Of a stretch of DNA of 9,069 nt, positions 1 to 5,770 are shown piece after piece; position 1 is the stretch's first letter, and the number at the start of each line of letters is the position of its first letter. The notes below the pieces were generated by a model. The model ran no database searches, was not told the DNA's origin, and saw only the letters and a program-made list of their open reading frames with translations. The position numbers and the translations under genes are program-made. The stretch is from Candidatus Omnitrophota bacterium (lineage in GTDB: Bacteria > Omnitrophota > Gorgyraeia > JABMRN01), in NCBI GenBank assembly GCA_028702395.1, contig JAQVOV010000057.1, forward strand, positions 1 through 9,069. Reading direction: 5' to 3'.

Positions 1-84
1 AAGCTTTCTCGTCTATTAGACGAAAAAGAAAACATTAACATAAATAGTAACAACTGTAACCAATTGGAACTATTTAACTTATAA
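1..84 (+). CDS. Possible 3' end of a plus-strand gene with a clamp-binding-like tail (QLELF)
   Basis: Frame 1 is open from the first base for 27 codons and ends at TAA (82-84); the other two plus-strand frames stop early. The tail is hydrophilic and Asn/Glu-rich and ends QLELFNL. QLELF is close to the QL(S/D)LF pentapeptide by which MutS, DinB-type polymerases and other replication/repair proteins bind the beta sliding clamp, and many MutS proteins carry such a motif at or near the C-terminus. The stop lies just before the repeat block, as expected for a gene end, and the gene would converge on the ttcA-like gene. Only 27 codons are visible, so gene identity is not established; MutS is a guess, and chance openness in AT-rich DNA is the main alternative. 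Confidence 0.42.
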   Translation, partial: KLSRLLDEKENININSNNCNQLELFNL

Positions 85-100
85 CCGGACACTAGTGAGG

Positions 101-209
101 TCTGCCCCTACAAACCACGTTTAGGACGTTCCTCAGGCTCGCGACGCGTAGCGTGAAGCACGTGGCTAAAATCATCACGCTTTACGATAGGCGATAGGCT
201 ATTTACAGT
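101..209 (+). repeat. Composite heptad element, copy 1
   Basis: Starts with the half-palindrome remnant TCTGCCCCTACA, then a leader TTAGGACGTTCC (121-132) and a 3-nt spacer. Five 7-bp units follow, starting at 136, 143, 150, 157 and 164 and ending with GGCTAAA. After an 11-nt spacer (171-181) a second heptad tract begins at 182, 189, 196 and 203 (TTACGAT, AGGCGAT, AGGCTAT, TTACAGT). The same order and spacing occur at 1283-1433 and 5762-5900. The left arm of the palindrome is missing here, so the copy looks truncated. No coding potential is apparent. Confidence 0.75.
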
Positions 210-224
210 CCTATCACCTCTATT

Positions 225-337
225 CATAACGTTCACTCTTCTCGCTATGCGAAGCTTGAAGCTCGTGACCCAATTCAGAACGTTCAACTAGCGCGTTGCG
301 CGCAGCTCGTGTCACGTGGCCCAATTCAGGACGATCC
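225..337 (+). repeat. Two tandem leader + heptad arrays and an orphan leader
   Basis: The first leader ends CGTTCA (230-235); heptads start at 239, 246, 253, 260 and 267 (AGCTTGA, AGCTCGT in the middle, ending GACCCAA). The second leader is CAGAACGTTCA (276-286); heptads start at 290, 297, 304, 311 and 318 (AGCGCGT first, GGCCCAA last). In both, the leader-to-array spacing is 3 nt as elsewhere. A third leader-like string, TTCAGGACGATCC (325-337), has no array behind it. It runs into a pyrimidine-rich stretch up to the stop of the ttcA-like gene at 377, in which I see no gene or terminator. Confidence 0.7.
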
Positions 338-376
338 TTCCTTTCTACTTTTTCCTTTTACCTTTTTACTTATTCT

Positions 377-1156
377 CTATTCACTGACTTTCCCCAAATA
401 ATCCTCTTTCACTCTAGTTGGTGCTCTGAAAATGTTTGCTTTTATCACAGGGTTTTCTTTTACCAGAGTTCCTATAATATTTTCCGTAAAAAGCCTTTTG
501 CTTTTATCAGCTAATGCACACTCAGGAAAATCAAGCTGAAACTTCATCATCTTTGAAAATAGGCTAAGATCTTGTTTTTCAAGAAAAACTAAAGGTCGTA
601 TAATATGCATCGTTCCTTTGAACATTTCCTGTTTAGGATTTATCGTAGCTATTATGCCGTTAAAAAAAAGATTCATAAGGGTAGTCTGCACAATATCATC
701 CTTGTGATGTCCAAGTGCGATCTTATTGCATCCTTTTTCCTTTGCAATAGAAAAAAGCTGTTTTCTCTTGTTCCATGAACACCAAAAACAATCTATCTTT
801 TTTTTCTTATTGCTTTTTACTACTGATGCTTTTCTTTTATAAAATTTTACCCCATATCCTTGGGCTATTTTCTTTAACTTATTTATATCTTCTTCTGTAT
901 CAGGGCTTAGATCGGTTTTTACATATACTGCTATAACACTATATTTCAGAGCTTCTGTTAACATTCGCGATGAAAGCAGATGCAAAAGGATCAAGCTATC
1001 TTCCCCTCCTGAAATACCTATGCATATCTTATCGCCTGGGCTTATAAGATCATATGCATTTATAGCTCTGCCAACTTCACGCCTTAAAAGTTTTTCTGCA
1101 TATTTAAGTTTATCTTTTTTTTGATTGTTGTTTATTTTATTTGTTATGAGTGTCAT
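377..1156 (-). CDS. ttcA: TtcA-like PP-loop ATPase, probable tRNA 2-thiocytidine synthetase
   Basis: 259-residue cytoplasmic N-type ATP-pyrophosphatase. TtcA adenylates C32 of certain tRNAs and inserts sulfur using a [4Fe-4S] cluster. Visible: the PP-loop SGGEDS (residues 49-54; TtcA usually has SGGKDS), a CFWC pair (C123, C126) in the place of the TtcA CxxC, and the hallmark GHHKDDIVQTTLMNLFFNG (149-167), then IRPL (186-189). C213 in FPEC sits where TtcA has its C-terminal cysteine region, so three cluster cysteines are plausible. It is shorter than the E. coli enzyme (311 residues), mainly at the C-terminus. The ATG start has no clear ribosome-binding site, only A-rich sequence; no better in-frame start precedes the PP-loop. 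It is separated from glgC by 297 bp of repeats and so may be expressed independently. It could instead be another member of the TtcA/TtuA/Ctu1 group. Confidence 0.82.
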   Translation of the reverse strand: MTLITNKINNNQKKDKLKYAEKLLRREVGRAINAYDLISPGDKICIGISGGEDSLILLHLLSSRMLTEALKYSVIAVYVKTDLSPDTEEDINKLKKIAQGYGVKFYKRKASVVKSNKKKKIDCFWCSWNKRKQLFSIAKEKGCNKIALGHHKDDIVQTTLMNLFFNGIIATINPKQEMFKGTMHIIRPLVFLEKQDLSLFSKMMKFQLDFPECALADKSKRLFTENIIGTLVKENPVIKANIFRAPTRVKEDYLGKVSE

Positions 1157-1165
1157 TTTTGTTCA

Positions 1166-1214
1166 TGTTGTTATGCGTTGTGCGTAAGCCGTTAACCGTA
1201 ACTTGTTATTGCGT
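1166..1214 (+). repeat. Heptad tract of the TGCGTTG flavour upstream of the ttcA-like gene
   Basis: Seven-bp units run from 1166 in register (1173, 1180, 1187, 1194, 1201, 1208), several with CGT at positions 4-6: ATGCGTT, GTGCGTA, AGCCGTT, AACCGTA. The tract lies 9 bp upstream of the gene start. The same flavour, sharing GCGTTGTGCGT, sits just upstream of galT at 5434-5482, so this type marks gene 5' flanks in this window. It occupies the place where a promoter would be expected; no -35/-10 pair is obvious. Confidence 0.6.
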
Positions 1215-1238
1215 TTATACTTGTATATAGGTTTTCCC

Positions 1239-1292
1239 GTAGAGGCGTATCCCTCGACTCCGCTCGGGATCGAGATTGCAATACGCCCCTAC
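1239..1292. repeat. Interrupted palindrome with a nested second repeat
   Basis: Outer arms are GTAGAGGCGTAT (1239-1250) and ATACGCCCCTAC (1281-1292), complementary over 12 bp with one mismatch. Between them lie 1251-1276, which contain the common intergenic motif ATCCC...GGGAT (1249-1270, core CTCGACTCCGCTCG), and then TTGC. Deleting 1251-1276 would leave a near-perfect 28-bp palindrome centred on TTGCAA, with an AT dinucleotide at both edges of the removed segment. This reads as one short repeat inserted in another. No T-tract follows on either strand, so it is not a standard terminator. Confidence 0.65.
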
Positions 1293-1433
1293 AAAACCGC
1301 TTATAGGACATTCCACTAGCGCGTTGCGCGCAGCTCGAAGCTCGTGTCTAAAACCCTTTTGCTTTACGATATGCCATTTGCGCTAGGCGATTCGCGATAT
1401 GCGCTTTGCCAAGTAACAACCAGTCAAATCAAT
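1293..1433 (+). repeat. Composite heptad element, copy 2 (3' flank of glgC)
   Basis: Leader TATAGGACATTCC (1302-1314), 3 nt, then five heptads starting at 1318, 1325, 1332, 1339 and 1346 (AGCGCGT first, AGCTCGA and AGCTCGT in the middle, GTCTAAA last). An 11-nt spacer (1353-1363) leads to a long second tract with units at 1364, 1371, 1378, 1385, 1392, 1399, 1406 and 1413 (TTACGAT, ATGCCAT, TTGCGCT, AGGCGAT and so on), then CCAGTCA. It ends about 20 bp from the stop codon of glgC. The terminal segment 1401-1426 matches 5871-5896 at all but two positions. Confidence 0.78.
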
Positions 1434-1453
1434 CCATTTTTTATTTTGAATTT

Positions 1454-2710
1454 CTATATTACAGTCCCGTTTGCCAAGATCATGTTCTTTGAAATAATAG
1501 CTATTCCTTCTTTAAAAAATATGCCGTCTCTTTCACCTTCTACGACCCCATCTTTATTTATGATCTTAACATCATCCCCTATCCTGACATTTTTATCTAT
1601 TATTGAATTTTTTATATAGCATCTTCTTCCAATACCAAGCGAAGGGATCCCAGCTTGTTCATTTGCTACCATTTCATCTAAAGTTTCATAATAATCACAC
1701 CCCATTATAATAGAATCCTCAATTAAAGTGCTATGCCATACCCTGCTTCTTAATCCCATTACCGAATGCTTTATAGTAGCATCTTCAATTATACAGCCAT
1801 TGGAAATAAGAGCTAATTGTATCCTTGAAGATTGGATCTTTGCAGGAGGCAGATTTCTTGCTCTTGAAAAAAACGGCCAATATTCGTCAAACATGTCTAT
1901 CCTTGGCAGGGGATCTGTGAGCATAAGATTTGCATCATAAAAAGATCTTATTGTTCCTATATCCTGCCAATATCCCTCAAACAAAAAAGCTTTTGTGTTT
2001 TTGTGGGCAAATGCTCCAGGAAGAACTTCACGTCCGAAATCTACTTTTTTTGAATTTGAAAGAAGCTCAACTAAAACCTTTTTTTCAAACAAGTATATTC
2101 CCATTGAAGCAAGAAACCTTTCTTTGCCTTCAACCTGTACAGCATAATCTGTTATAGCATCTATATCTTTAGGTTTTTCGAAAAAGCTCACTACCTTTGA
2201 ATCTTCTTCTATGCCTATTATACCAAAATCAGAAGCTATTGATCTATCTACAGGATGACATGCTAATGTTATTTCTGCATTTTTTTTGAAATGAAAATCT
2301 AAAAGATCTCTGAGATTGAATTTGTATAATTGGTCTCCTGAAAGGATCAATATTCTTTTTATAAGCGGTTCGTCAAAATGTTTTAGACATCTTCTTACCG
2401 CATCTGCTGTTCCTTGAAACCAATCATTACTATCAGAAGACTGTTCAGCTGCCATGATCTCAACAAATCCTCCTGAAAACCTATCTATTGTATATGTTCT
2501 TGCGATATGCTTATTCAAAGACTCTGAATTGAATTGTGTAAGTACATATATCTTATTTAACATTGAATTCAAACAATTGGATATAGGCACATCTATCAAT
2601 CTATATTGTCCTGCTAAAGGCACTGCAGGTTTACACCTTTCTTTTGTAAGAGGGCTTAATCTTCTACCTCTGCCTCCTCCCAAAATTACACATAAAACAT
2701 CTGATATCAT
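1454..2710 (-). CDS. glgC: Glucose-1-phosphate adenylyltransferase (ADP-glucose pyrophosphorylase), plant/cyanobacterial type
   Basis: 418 residues; makes ADP-glucose from ATP and glucose-1-phosphate for glycogen synthesis. The N-terminal nucleotidyltransferase domain shows GGGRGRRLSPLT (11-22), KPAVP (27-31), YRLIDVPISNC (36-46), WFQGTADAVR (97-106), SGDQLY with the catalytic Asp126, and EKPK with sugar-phosphate Lys179. The C-terminal part is a left-handed beta-helix of hexapeptide repeats (about 305-418). Phrases such as IYVLTQFNS, HIARTY, GYWQDIGTI, DYYET and the terminal GTVI are those of the cyanobacterial/plant enzyme rather than the E. coli type. Lys in IIDKN and Lys408 near the C-terminus align, from memory, with the 3-phosphoglycerate activator lysines of Anabaena. 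ATG is preceded by AAGGAG (2715-2720). It lies 212 bp downstream of glgA. Confidence 0.95.
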   Translation of the reverse strand: MISDVLCVILGGGRGRRLSPLTKERCKPAVPLAGQYRLIDVPISNCLNSMLNKIYVLTQFNSESLNKHIARTYTIDRFSGGFVEIMAAEQSSDSNDWFQGTADAVRRCLKHFDEPLIKRILILSGDQLYKFNLRDLLDFHFKKNAEITLACHPVDRSIASDFGIIGIEEDSKVVSFFEKPKDIDAITDYAVQVEGKERFLASMGIYLFEKKVLVELLSNSKKVDFGREVLPGAFAHKNTKAFLFEGYWQDIGTIRSFYDANLMLTDPLPRIDMFDEYWPFFSRARNLPPAKIQSSRIQLALISNGCIIEDATIKHSVMGLRSRVWHSTLIEDSIIMGCDYYETLDEMVANEQAGIPSLGIGRRCYIKNSIIDKNVRIGDDVKIINKDGVVEGERDGIFFKEGIAIISKNMILANGTVI

Positions 2711-2729
2711 AACTCTCCTTTATAGCATC

Positions 2730-2771
2730 CAAAGCCTTCAGCTTTCAGCTACCAGCTACCAGCTATCAGCA
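2730..2771 (-). repeat. AGCTGAN heptad array, minus orientation, in the glgA-glgC gap
   Basis: Read on the minus strand, six 7-bp units run from 2771 to 2730: TGCTGAT, two AGCTGGT, two AGCTGAA, and a terminal GGCTTTG. It is preceded on the same strand by the leader CAGAACGTTC (revcomp of 2776-2785), as in the other arrays. Together with 2822-2856 it forms a head-to-head inverted pair 50 bp apart, which could extrude or fold as a long imperfect stem. It ends 10 bp before the glgC Shine-Dalgarno, so it lies in the glgC leader if glgC is read through from glgA. Confidence 0.72.
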
Positions 2772-2806
2772 AAAGAACGTTCTGAAATCAGTTTTTCAAA
2801 CCCCTT

Positions 2807-2856
2807 TTAGTACGTTCCAATAGCTGACAGCTGAAAGCTAATAGCTGATGGCTAAA
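2807..2856 (+). repeat. AGCTGAN heptad array, plus orientation, in the glgA-glgC gap
   Basis: Leader TTTAGTACGTTCC (2806-2818), 3 nt, then five units at 2822, 2829, 2836, 2843 and 2850: AGCTGAC, AGCTGAA, AGCTAAT, AGCTGAT, GGCTAAA. Leader, spacing, unit number and last unit are the same as in the GC-rich AGCTCGN arrays elsewhere in the window, although the third to seventh letters of the units differ. The remaining 2857-2922, up to the glgA stop, is AT-rich and shows nothing I can name. Confidence 0.72.
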
Positions 2857-2922
2857 TATATCTTTAAATCAATTTATCCTGGTCTCTGGTTTCCAACCCC
2901 TATTAACTCTCTAAAGTATACA

Positions 2923-4395
2923 CTATTTTCCGCAAATGTCTTTGTAAAGACCTATATATCTGTCTGCGGACATGTCCCAGGAATAATCTTCCTTCATGAT
3001 CTTTTCCTGAAGCCTTGTGAATTTAATCTTATCTTTATAAAAATTTATTGCTCTTGTAACAGCTTCTAAGAAAGCCTCTTTTTCAGCAGGTCCAAATTTA
3101 AATCCGTTCCCTTTTTCAGGGTTTTCTTTTATATCAACGATAACATCATCTAATCCGCCTGTGGCTCTTACGACCGGCACAGTGCCGTAGCGCAAACTGT
3201 ACATCTGATTTAATCCGCACGGCTCATATCTTGAAGGCATCAAAAAGAAATCACTTCCTCCTTCGATCTTATGTGCCAATGCATTATCAAATTTGATATT
3301 AACACTTATTTGTCCTGGAAACGCACTTTCAAGCTGTTCTAATTTATCCTCGATCTCTTTTTCCCCCTTACCCAAAACAACTATACCTGCTCCCATCCTA
3401 AGGATATTTTCACATATATCATCGAACATATCTAACCCTTTTTGCCAGGCAAGTCTTGTTATTATCCCAAACAATGGCTGGTTAATATCTATGTTCAACC
3501 CAACAACATCTATCAGATCTTTTTTGCATATTATCTTTTCATGTAAATGTTCTGCAGAAAAATTTTCCTTTAAATAAATATCAGTCGAAGGATCCCATTG
3601 CAGATAATCAACTCCATTGGTTATTCCTCTTAGAACATCTCTTCTTAAATTCAAGACACCTGCTAGTCCGCATCCGTATTCTTCTGTGAGTATTTCTTTT
3701 GCATAACCTTTACTTACAGTGCTCAAGTGATCGGAATATAAAAGTCCGGATTTGAGAAAATTCACTTTCCCATAAAACTCCATATCATGCATATTGAAAA
3801 GATGCCTGGGAATATCAACTTCTTTTAAGATCTCTTTAGGGAATTGTCCATGGTACGCAAGGTTATGTATCGTAAAAAGGGTTTTTATCTCATTATAAAA
3901 GCTGTCGTTTTTAAGATGGTTCTTTAAATACATAGGGATAAGTGCTGTTTGCCAATCATTAAGGTGCATGATATCACATTTAAACCCTATTGCTTTAACA
4001 GCAGCTAAACTTGCTTTTGAAAAAAAGGCAAACCTTTGGGCATTATCTTCATAATCTCCTTCACTTGTACAATAAAGCTCATCTCTGTCGAAGAACTTCT
4101 TGTTATCAATAAAATAAGTTGTTAAATCTCCTTCTTCGTGTGAATAAAGATCAAATTTCTCAAAATGTCCTAAGTCGCTTCTATATATATCTGCTTGTAT
4201 CTTTTTAATGTTCCTGGTATTGTGAAGGACCTCTTTGTATAAAGGCATTATAACACGAACATCGCATCCTTTTTTTAAAAGAGCTTTTGGCAAAGCTCCG
4301 CATACATCTGCTAATCCTCCTGTTTTTGCATAAGGAGCAACTTCAGATGCAACTATCAATACCTTTAATTTTTTATCTCCTATTTTAAATATCAT
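2923..4395 (-). CDS. glgA: Glycogen synthase (ADP-glucose-dependent, GT5)
   Basis: 490 residues; transfers glucose from ADP-glucose to the non-reducing end of alpha-1,4-glucan, with a GT-B fold. The N-terminal domain shows VLIVASEVAPYAKTGGLADV (12-31, with the KTGGL nucleotide-sugar loop at 24-28), HLNDWQTALIP and FTIHNLAYHGQFP. The C-terminal domain shows GITNGVD, ITRLAWQKGLDMF and the GT5 signature around 388-404 (EPCGLNQMYSLRYG) followed by ATGGLDD. Length matches the family (E. coli 477). The start overlaps the galT stop by 11 bp; AGAGAGGT (revcomp of 4401-4408), lying inside the galT end, is 5 nt from this ATG and supports it, giving about nine residues before the usual KVL start. Translational coupling with galT is likely. 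It works with GlgC in the same cluster; no branching enzyme is in view. Confidence 0.96.
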   Translation of the reverse strand: MIFKIGDKKLKVLIVASEVAPYAKTGGLADVCGALPKALLKKGCDVRVIMPLYKEVLHNTRNIKKIQADIYRSDLGHFEKFDLYSHEEGDLTTYFIDNKKFFDRDELYCTSEGDYEDNAQRFAFFSKASLAAVKAIGFKCDIMHLNDWQTALIPMYLKNHLKNDSFYNEIKTLFTIHNLAYHGQFPKEILKEVDIPRHLFNMHDMEFYGKVNFLKSGLLYSDHLSTVSKGYAKEILTEEYGCGLAGVLNLRRDVLRGITNGVDYLQWDPSTDIYLKENFSAEHLHEKIICKKDLIDVVGLNIDINQPLFGIITRLAWQKGLDMFDDICENILRMGAGIVVLGKGEKEIEDKLEQLESAFPGQISVNIKFDNALAHKIEGGSDFFLMPSRYEPCGLNQMYSLRYGTVPVVRATGGLDDVIVDIKENPEKGNGFKFGPAEKEAFLEAVTRAINFYKDKIKFTRLQEKIMKEDYSWDMSADRYIGLYKDICGK

Positions 4396-5419
4396 ATTTT
4401 ACCTCTCTTAGATCTTTAGCTGCTTCTTCAGGAGACGTTGGGTTACTGTAGAATCCTGTGCCCCATTCAAACCCTGCTGTTTTTGTGACACGCGGGAAAA
4501 TTTCTATGTGCAAATGAAAATCTTTTTCTATATGCTTCCAATGATCCGGTAACTTTATCCTGTTTGGTGAAGTATGGAAAATATAATTATATGATACATC
4601 CCCTATTAAAGCTGTTAACCTTTTTATTGACCTTTGTAATAAAGCCGATAATTCCGCCAGGTTATCTTTTATATGCTTTTCAAAAATATCCAAAGAATGC
4701 TTTTTAGGTAAAATTATCATTTCAAAAGGAAATCTTGAAGCATAAGGACATAGACAGATAAAATTATCTGTTTGTTCTACTACTCTTTCGTTTTGTTTAA
4801 GTTCATCTTTTATCATATCACAAAAAACACAGGAATTATTTTCATTAAAATAAAGTTCACTTCCAAGAAGTTCTTCTCTTACTCTTTTTGGAGTAACAGG
4901 AGTGGCTATGATCTGATGATGCGGGTGCATTAACGAAGCCCCTGCTTCTTTTCCTTTATTTTTAAATACTAGGACATATTTTATCTTTTCATCAAGATAA
5001 AGCTGTTCAACTCTGTCTTGAATTATCCTCATCCATGTTTGAACATCTTCGAGTGTTTGATTGTCGATCTCTTTACAGTGATGGGGTGTCTCTATTACAA
5101 CTTCGTGTCTTCCAAAATTGGATGAAAACTCAAATATTCCTTTGTTTTTTTTATCAAAGGGCTGAGAACCATCCATTATAGGAAATTTATTTGGAACAAC
5201 TCTTGTTTGCCATCCTTGACTATTAGGTTCTGTTTGCGGATCCCTTACAACTGCAGTTTCTGGAGGTGTCATTTTTTCATTGCCGTAGCAAAAAGGACAT
5301 TGAATAGACTGATCTTGCTTGCAATCATCTGACACTAAATAAGAGCCTGGTCTCTTACTTCTTTCTGTAGCAATTATAACCCATCTTCCTAATATTGGAT
5401 CTTTTCTGAGTTCACCCAT
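4385..5419 (-). CDS. galT: Galactose-1-phosphate uridylyltransferase family protein
   Basis: 344 residues, HIT-superfamily nucleotidyltransferase. The usual reaction exchanges UMP between UDP-glucose and galactose-1-phosphate (Leloir pathway) through a uridylyl-histidine. Visible: N-terminal LRKDPILGRWVII, zinc-type CPFC (C41, C44), HEVVIETPHH (105-114), and the active-site H165-P-H167-H-Q169, with H167 the nucleophile. The residue between H167 and Q169 is His, where Gly or Ser is common. The second domain has CVFC, RFPFEM and, near the end, NPTSPEEAA. ATG follows AAGGAG (5425-5430) with a 5-nt gap, the same TAAAGGAGAGT string as at glgC. Overlap with glgA suggests a role in sugar-nucleotide supply for glycogen. 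Family relatives act as ADP-glucose:phosphate adenylyltransferases (plant At5g18200), so the nucleotide specificity is open. Confidence 0.9.
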   Translation of the reverse strand: MGELRKDPILGRWVIIATERSKRPGSYLVSDDCKQDQSIQCPFCYGNEKMTPPETAVVRDPQTEPNSQGWQTRVVPNKFPIMDGSQPFDKKNKGIFEFSSNFGRHEVVIETPHHCKEIDNQTLEDVQTWMRIIQDRVEQLYLDEKIKYVLVFKNKGKEAGASLMHPHHQIIATPVTPKRVREELLGSELYFNENNSCVFCDMIKDELKQNERVVEQTDNFICLCPYASRFPFEMIILPKKHSLDIFEKHIKDNLAELSALLQRSIKRLTALIGDVSYNYIFHTSPNRIKLPDHWKHIEKDFHLHIEIFPRVTKTAGFEWGTGFYSNPTSPEEAAKDLREVKYDI

Positions 5420-5433
5420 TTACTCTCCTTTAA

Positions 5434-5482
5434 TTCGTTGTGCATTAGGCGTTTTGCGTTGTGCGTCAGACGCTAGAAGCAC
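5434..5482 (+). repeat. Heptad tract of the TGCGTTG flavour upstream of galT
   Basis: Seven units in register start at 5434, 5441, 5448, 5455, 5462, 5469 and 5476: TTCGTTG, TGCATTA, GGCGTTT, TGCGTTG, TGCGTCA, GACGCTA, GAAGCAC. It lies just upstream of the galT ribosome-binding site and is the counterpart of 1166-1214 upstream of the ttcA-like gene. It fills the position where the galT promoter should be; no convincing -35/-10 pair was seen. Confidence 0.62.
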
Positions 5483-5510
5483 CTTGTATTCGGTCATAAC
5501 TTGCTTGTCA

Positions 5511-5549
5511 TCCCGGTATTTGTCGTCTATCAGACGGCAAATACCGGGA
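5511..5549. repeat. 39-bp hairpin palindrome
   Basis: Arms 5511-5528 and 5532-5549 pair over 18 bp (TCCCGGTATTTG at the outside, CGTCT/AGACG at the inside) with a single G-T pair and a 3-nt loop. There is no T-run on either side, so it is not a typical intrinsic terminator. The CATCCCGG...CCGGGAT edges resemble dispersed palindromic elements of the REP/RPE kind seen between genes in many bacteria. Confidence 0.8.
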
Positions 5550-5565
5550 TCTAGCGTCCTCTTAA

Positions 5566-5598
5566 CCTTCTGGCTTCTGGCCTCTACTAAGAACCTTC
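5566..5598 (-). repeat. Short heptad array of the CAGAAGC flavour
   Basis: On the minus strand a leader like GGAAGGTTCT (revcomp of 5589-5598) is followed by TAG and then the units TAGAGGC, CAGAAGC, CAGAAGG. The leader-plus-3-nt layout is that of the AGCT-type arrays, with a different unit. The same leader read on the plus strand (AAGAACCTTCCACT) has no heptads behind it, only a T-rich stretch to 5618. Confidence 0.5.
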
Positions 5599-5621
5599 CA
5601 CTCTTTTCTTTTTTTATTAGA

Positions 5622-5641
5622 GGAACAGGCAGGCCTGTTCC
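5622..5641. repeat. 9-bp-arm palindrome preceding composite copy 3
   Basis: GGAACAGGC (5622-5630) and GCCTGTTCC (5633-5641) are perfect inverted arms around AG, followed by CTAC. It occupies the position that the CGCCCCTACA palindromes hold in copies 2 and 4 of the composite element. Confidence 0.7.
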
Positions 5642-5645
5642 CTAC

Positions 5646-5738
5646 GTTCATAACCTTCCACTAGCTCGCTGCGCATTGCTTGAAGCTCGTGGCTAAATCC
5701 AACATGCTTCACGCTTATGCACTTTGCTAATCACCAAT
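5646..5738 (+). repeat. Composite heptad element, copy 3
   Basis: Leader TTCATAACCTTCC (5647-5659), 3 nt, then heptads at 5663, 5670, 5677, 5684 and 5691 (AGCTCGC first, GGCTAAA last). After an 11-nt spacer ending ATGCT comes the second tract to 5737, best read with units at 5710, 5717, 5724 and 5731 (CACGCTT, ATGCACT, TTGCTAA, TCACCAA), the last matching the tail of copies 2 and 4. Copy 4 follows directly, so two units are in tandem here. Confidence 0.75.
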
Positions 5739-5744
5739 CTTTTA

Positions 5745-5765
5745 GGGCGGTCGGGGCGACCGCCC
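5745..5765. repeat. Palindrome preceding composite copy 4
   Basis: GGGCGGTC (5745-5752) and GACCGCCC (5758-5765) are perfect 8-bp arms around GGGGC, followed by CTACAAAACCACGTT, the same junction as in copies 1 and 2. No T-run follows. Confidence 0.72.
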
Positions 5766-5770
5766 CTACA

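Noticed and set aside
1..24. Inverted repeat TCGTCTATTAGACGA near the left edge and its similarity to 5523-5536
   Set aside because: A 13 of 14 match is expected by chance several times in a 9-kb window, and the left copy lies in a likely coding tail.
85..376. CRISPR-like array
   Set aside because: The repeats are 7-bp degenerate tandem units without unique spacers of regular length; no cas genes are present.
296..514. Plus-strand open frame of 72 codons
   Set aside because: It overlaps a heptad array and the antisense of the ttcA-like gene, with low-complexity content and no recognisable domain.
2711..2730. TGCTATAAA as an extended -10 promoter for glgC
   Set aside because: It lies so close to the start codon that transcription would begin within or after the ribosome-binding site.
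5511..5549. Intrinsic transcription terminator
   Set aside because: The stem is strong but no T-run follows on either strand, and the loop-stem form resembles a dispersed palindrome.
5454..5696. Plus-strand open frame of 80 codons in the repeat block
   Set aside because: It consists of heptad repeats, the 39-bp hairpin and palindromes; the translation has no protein-like character.
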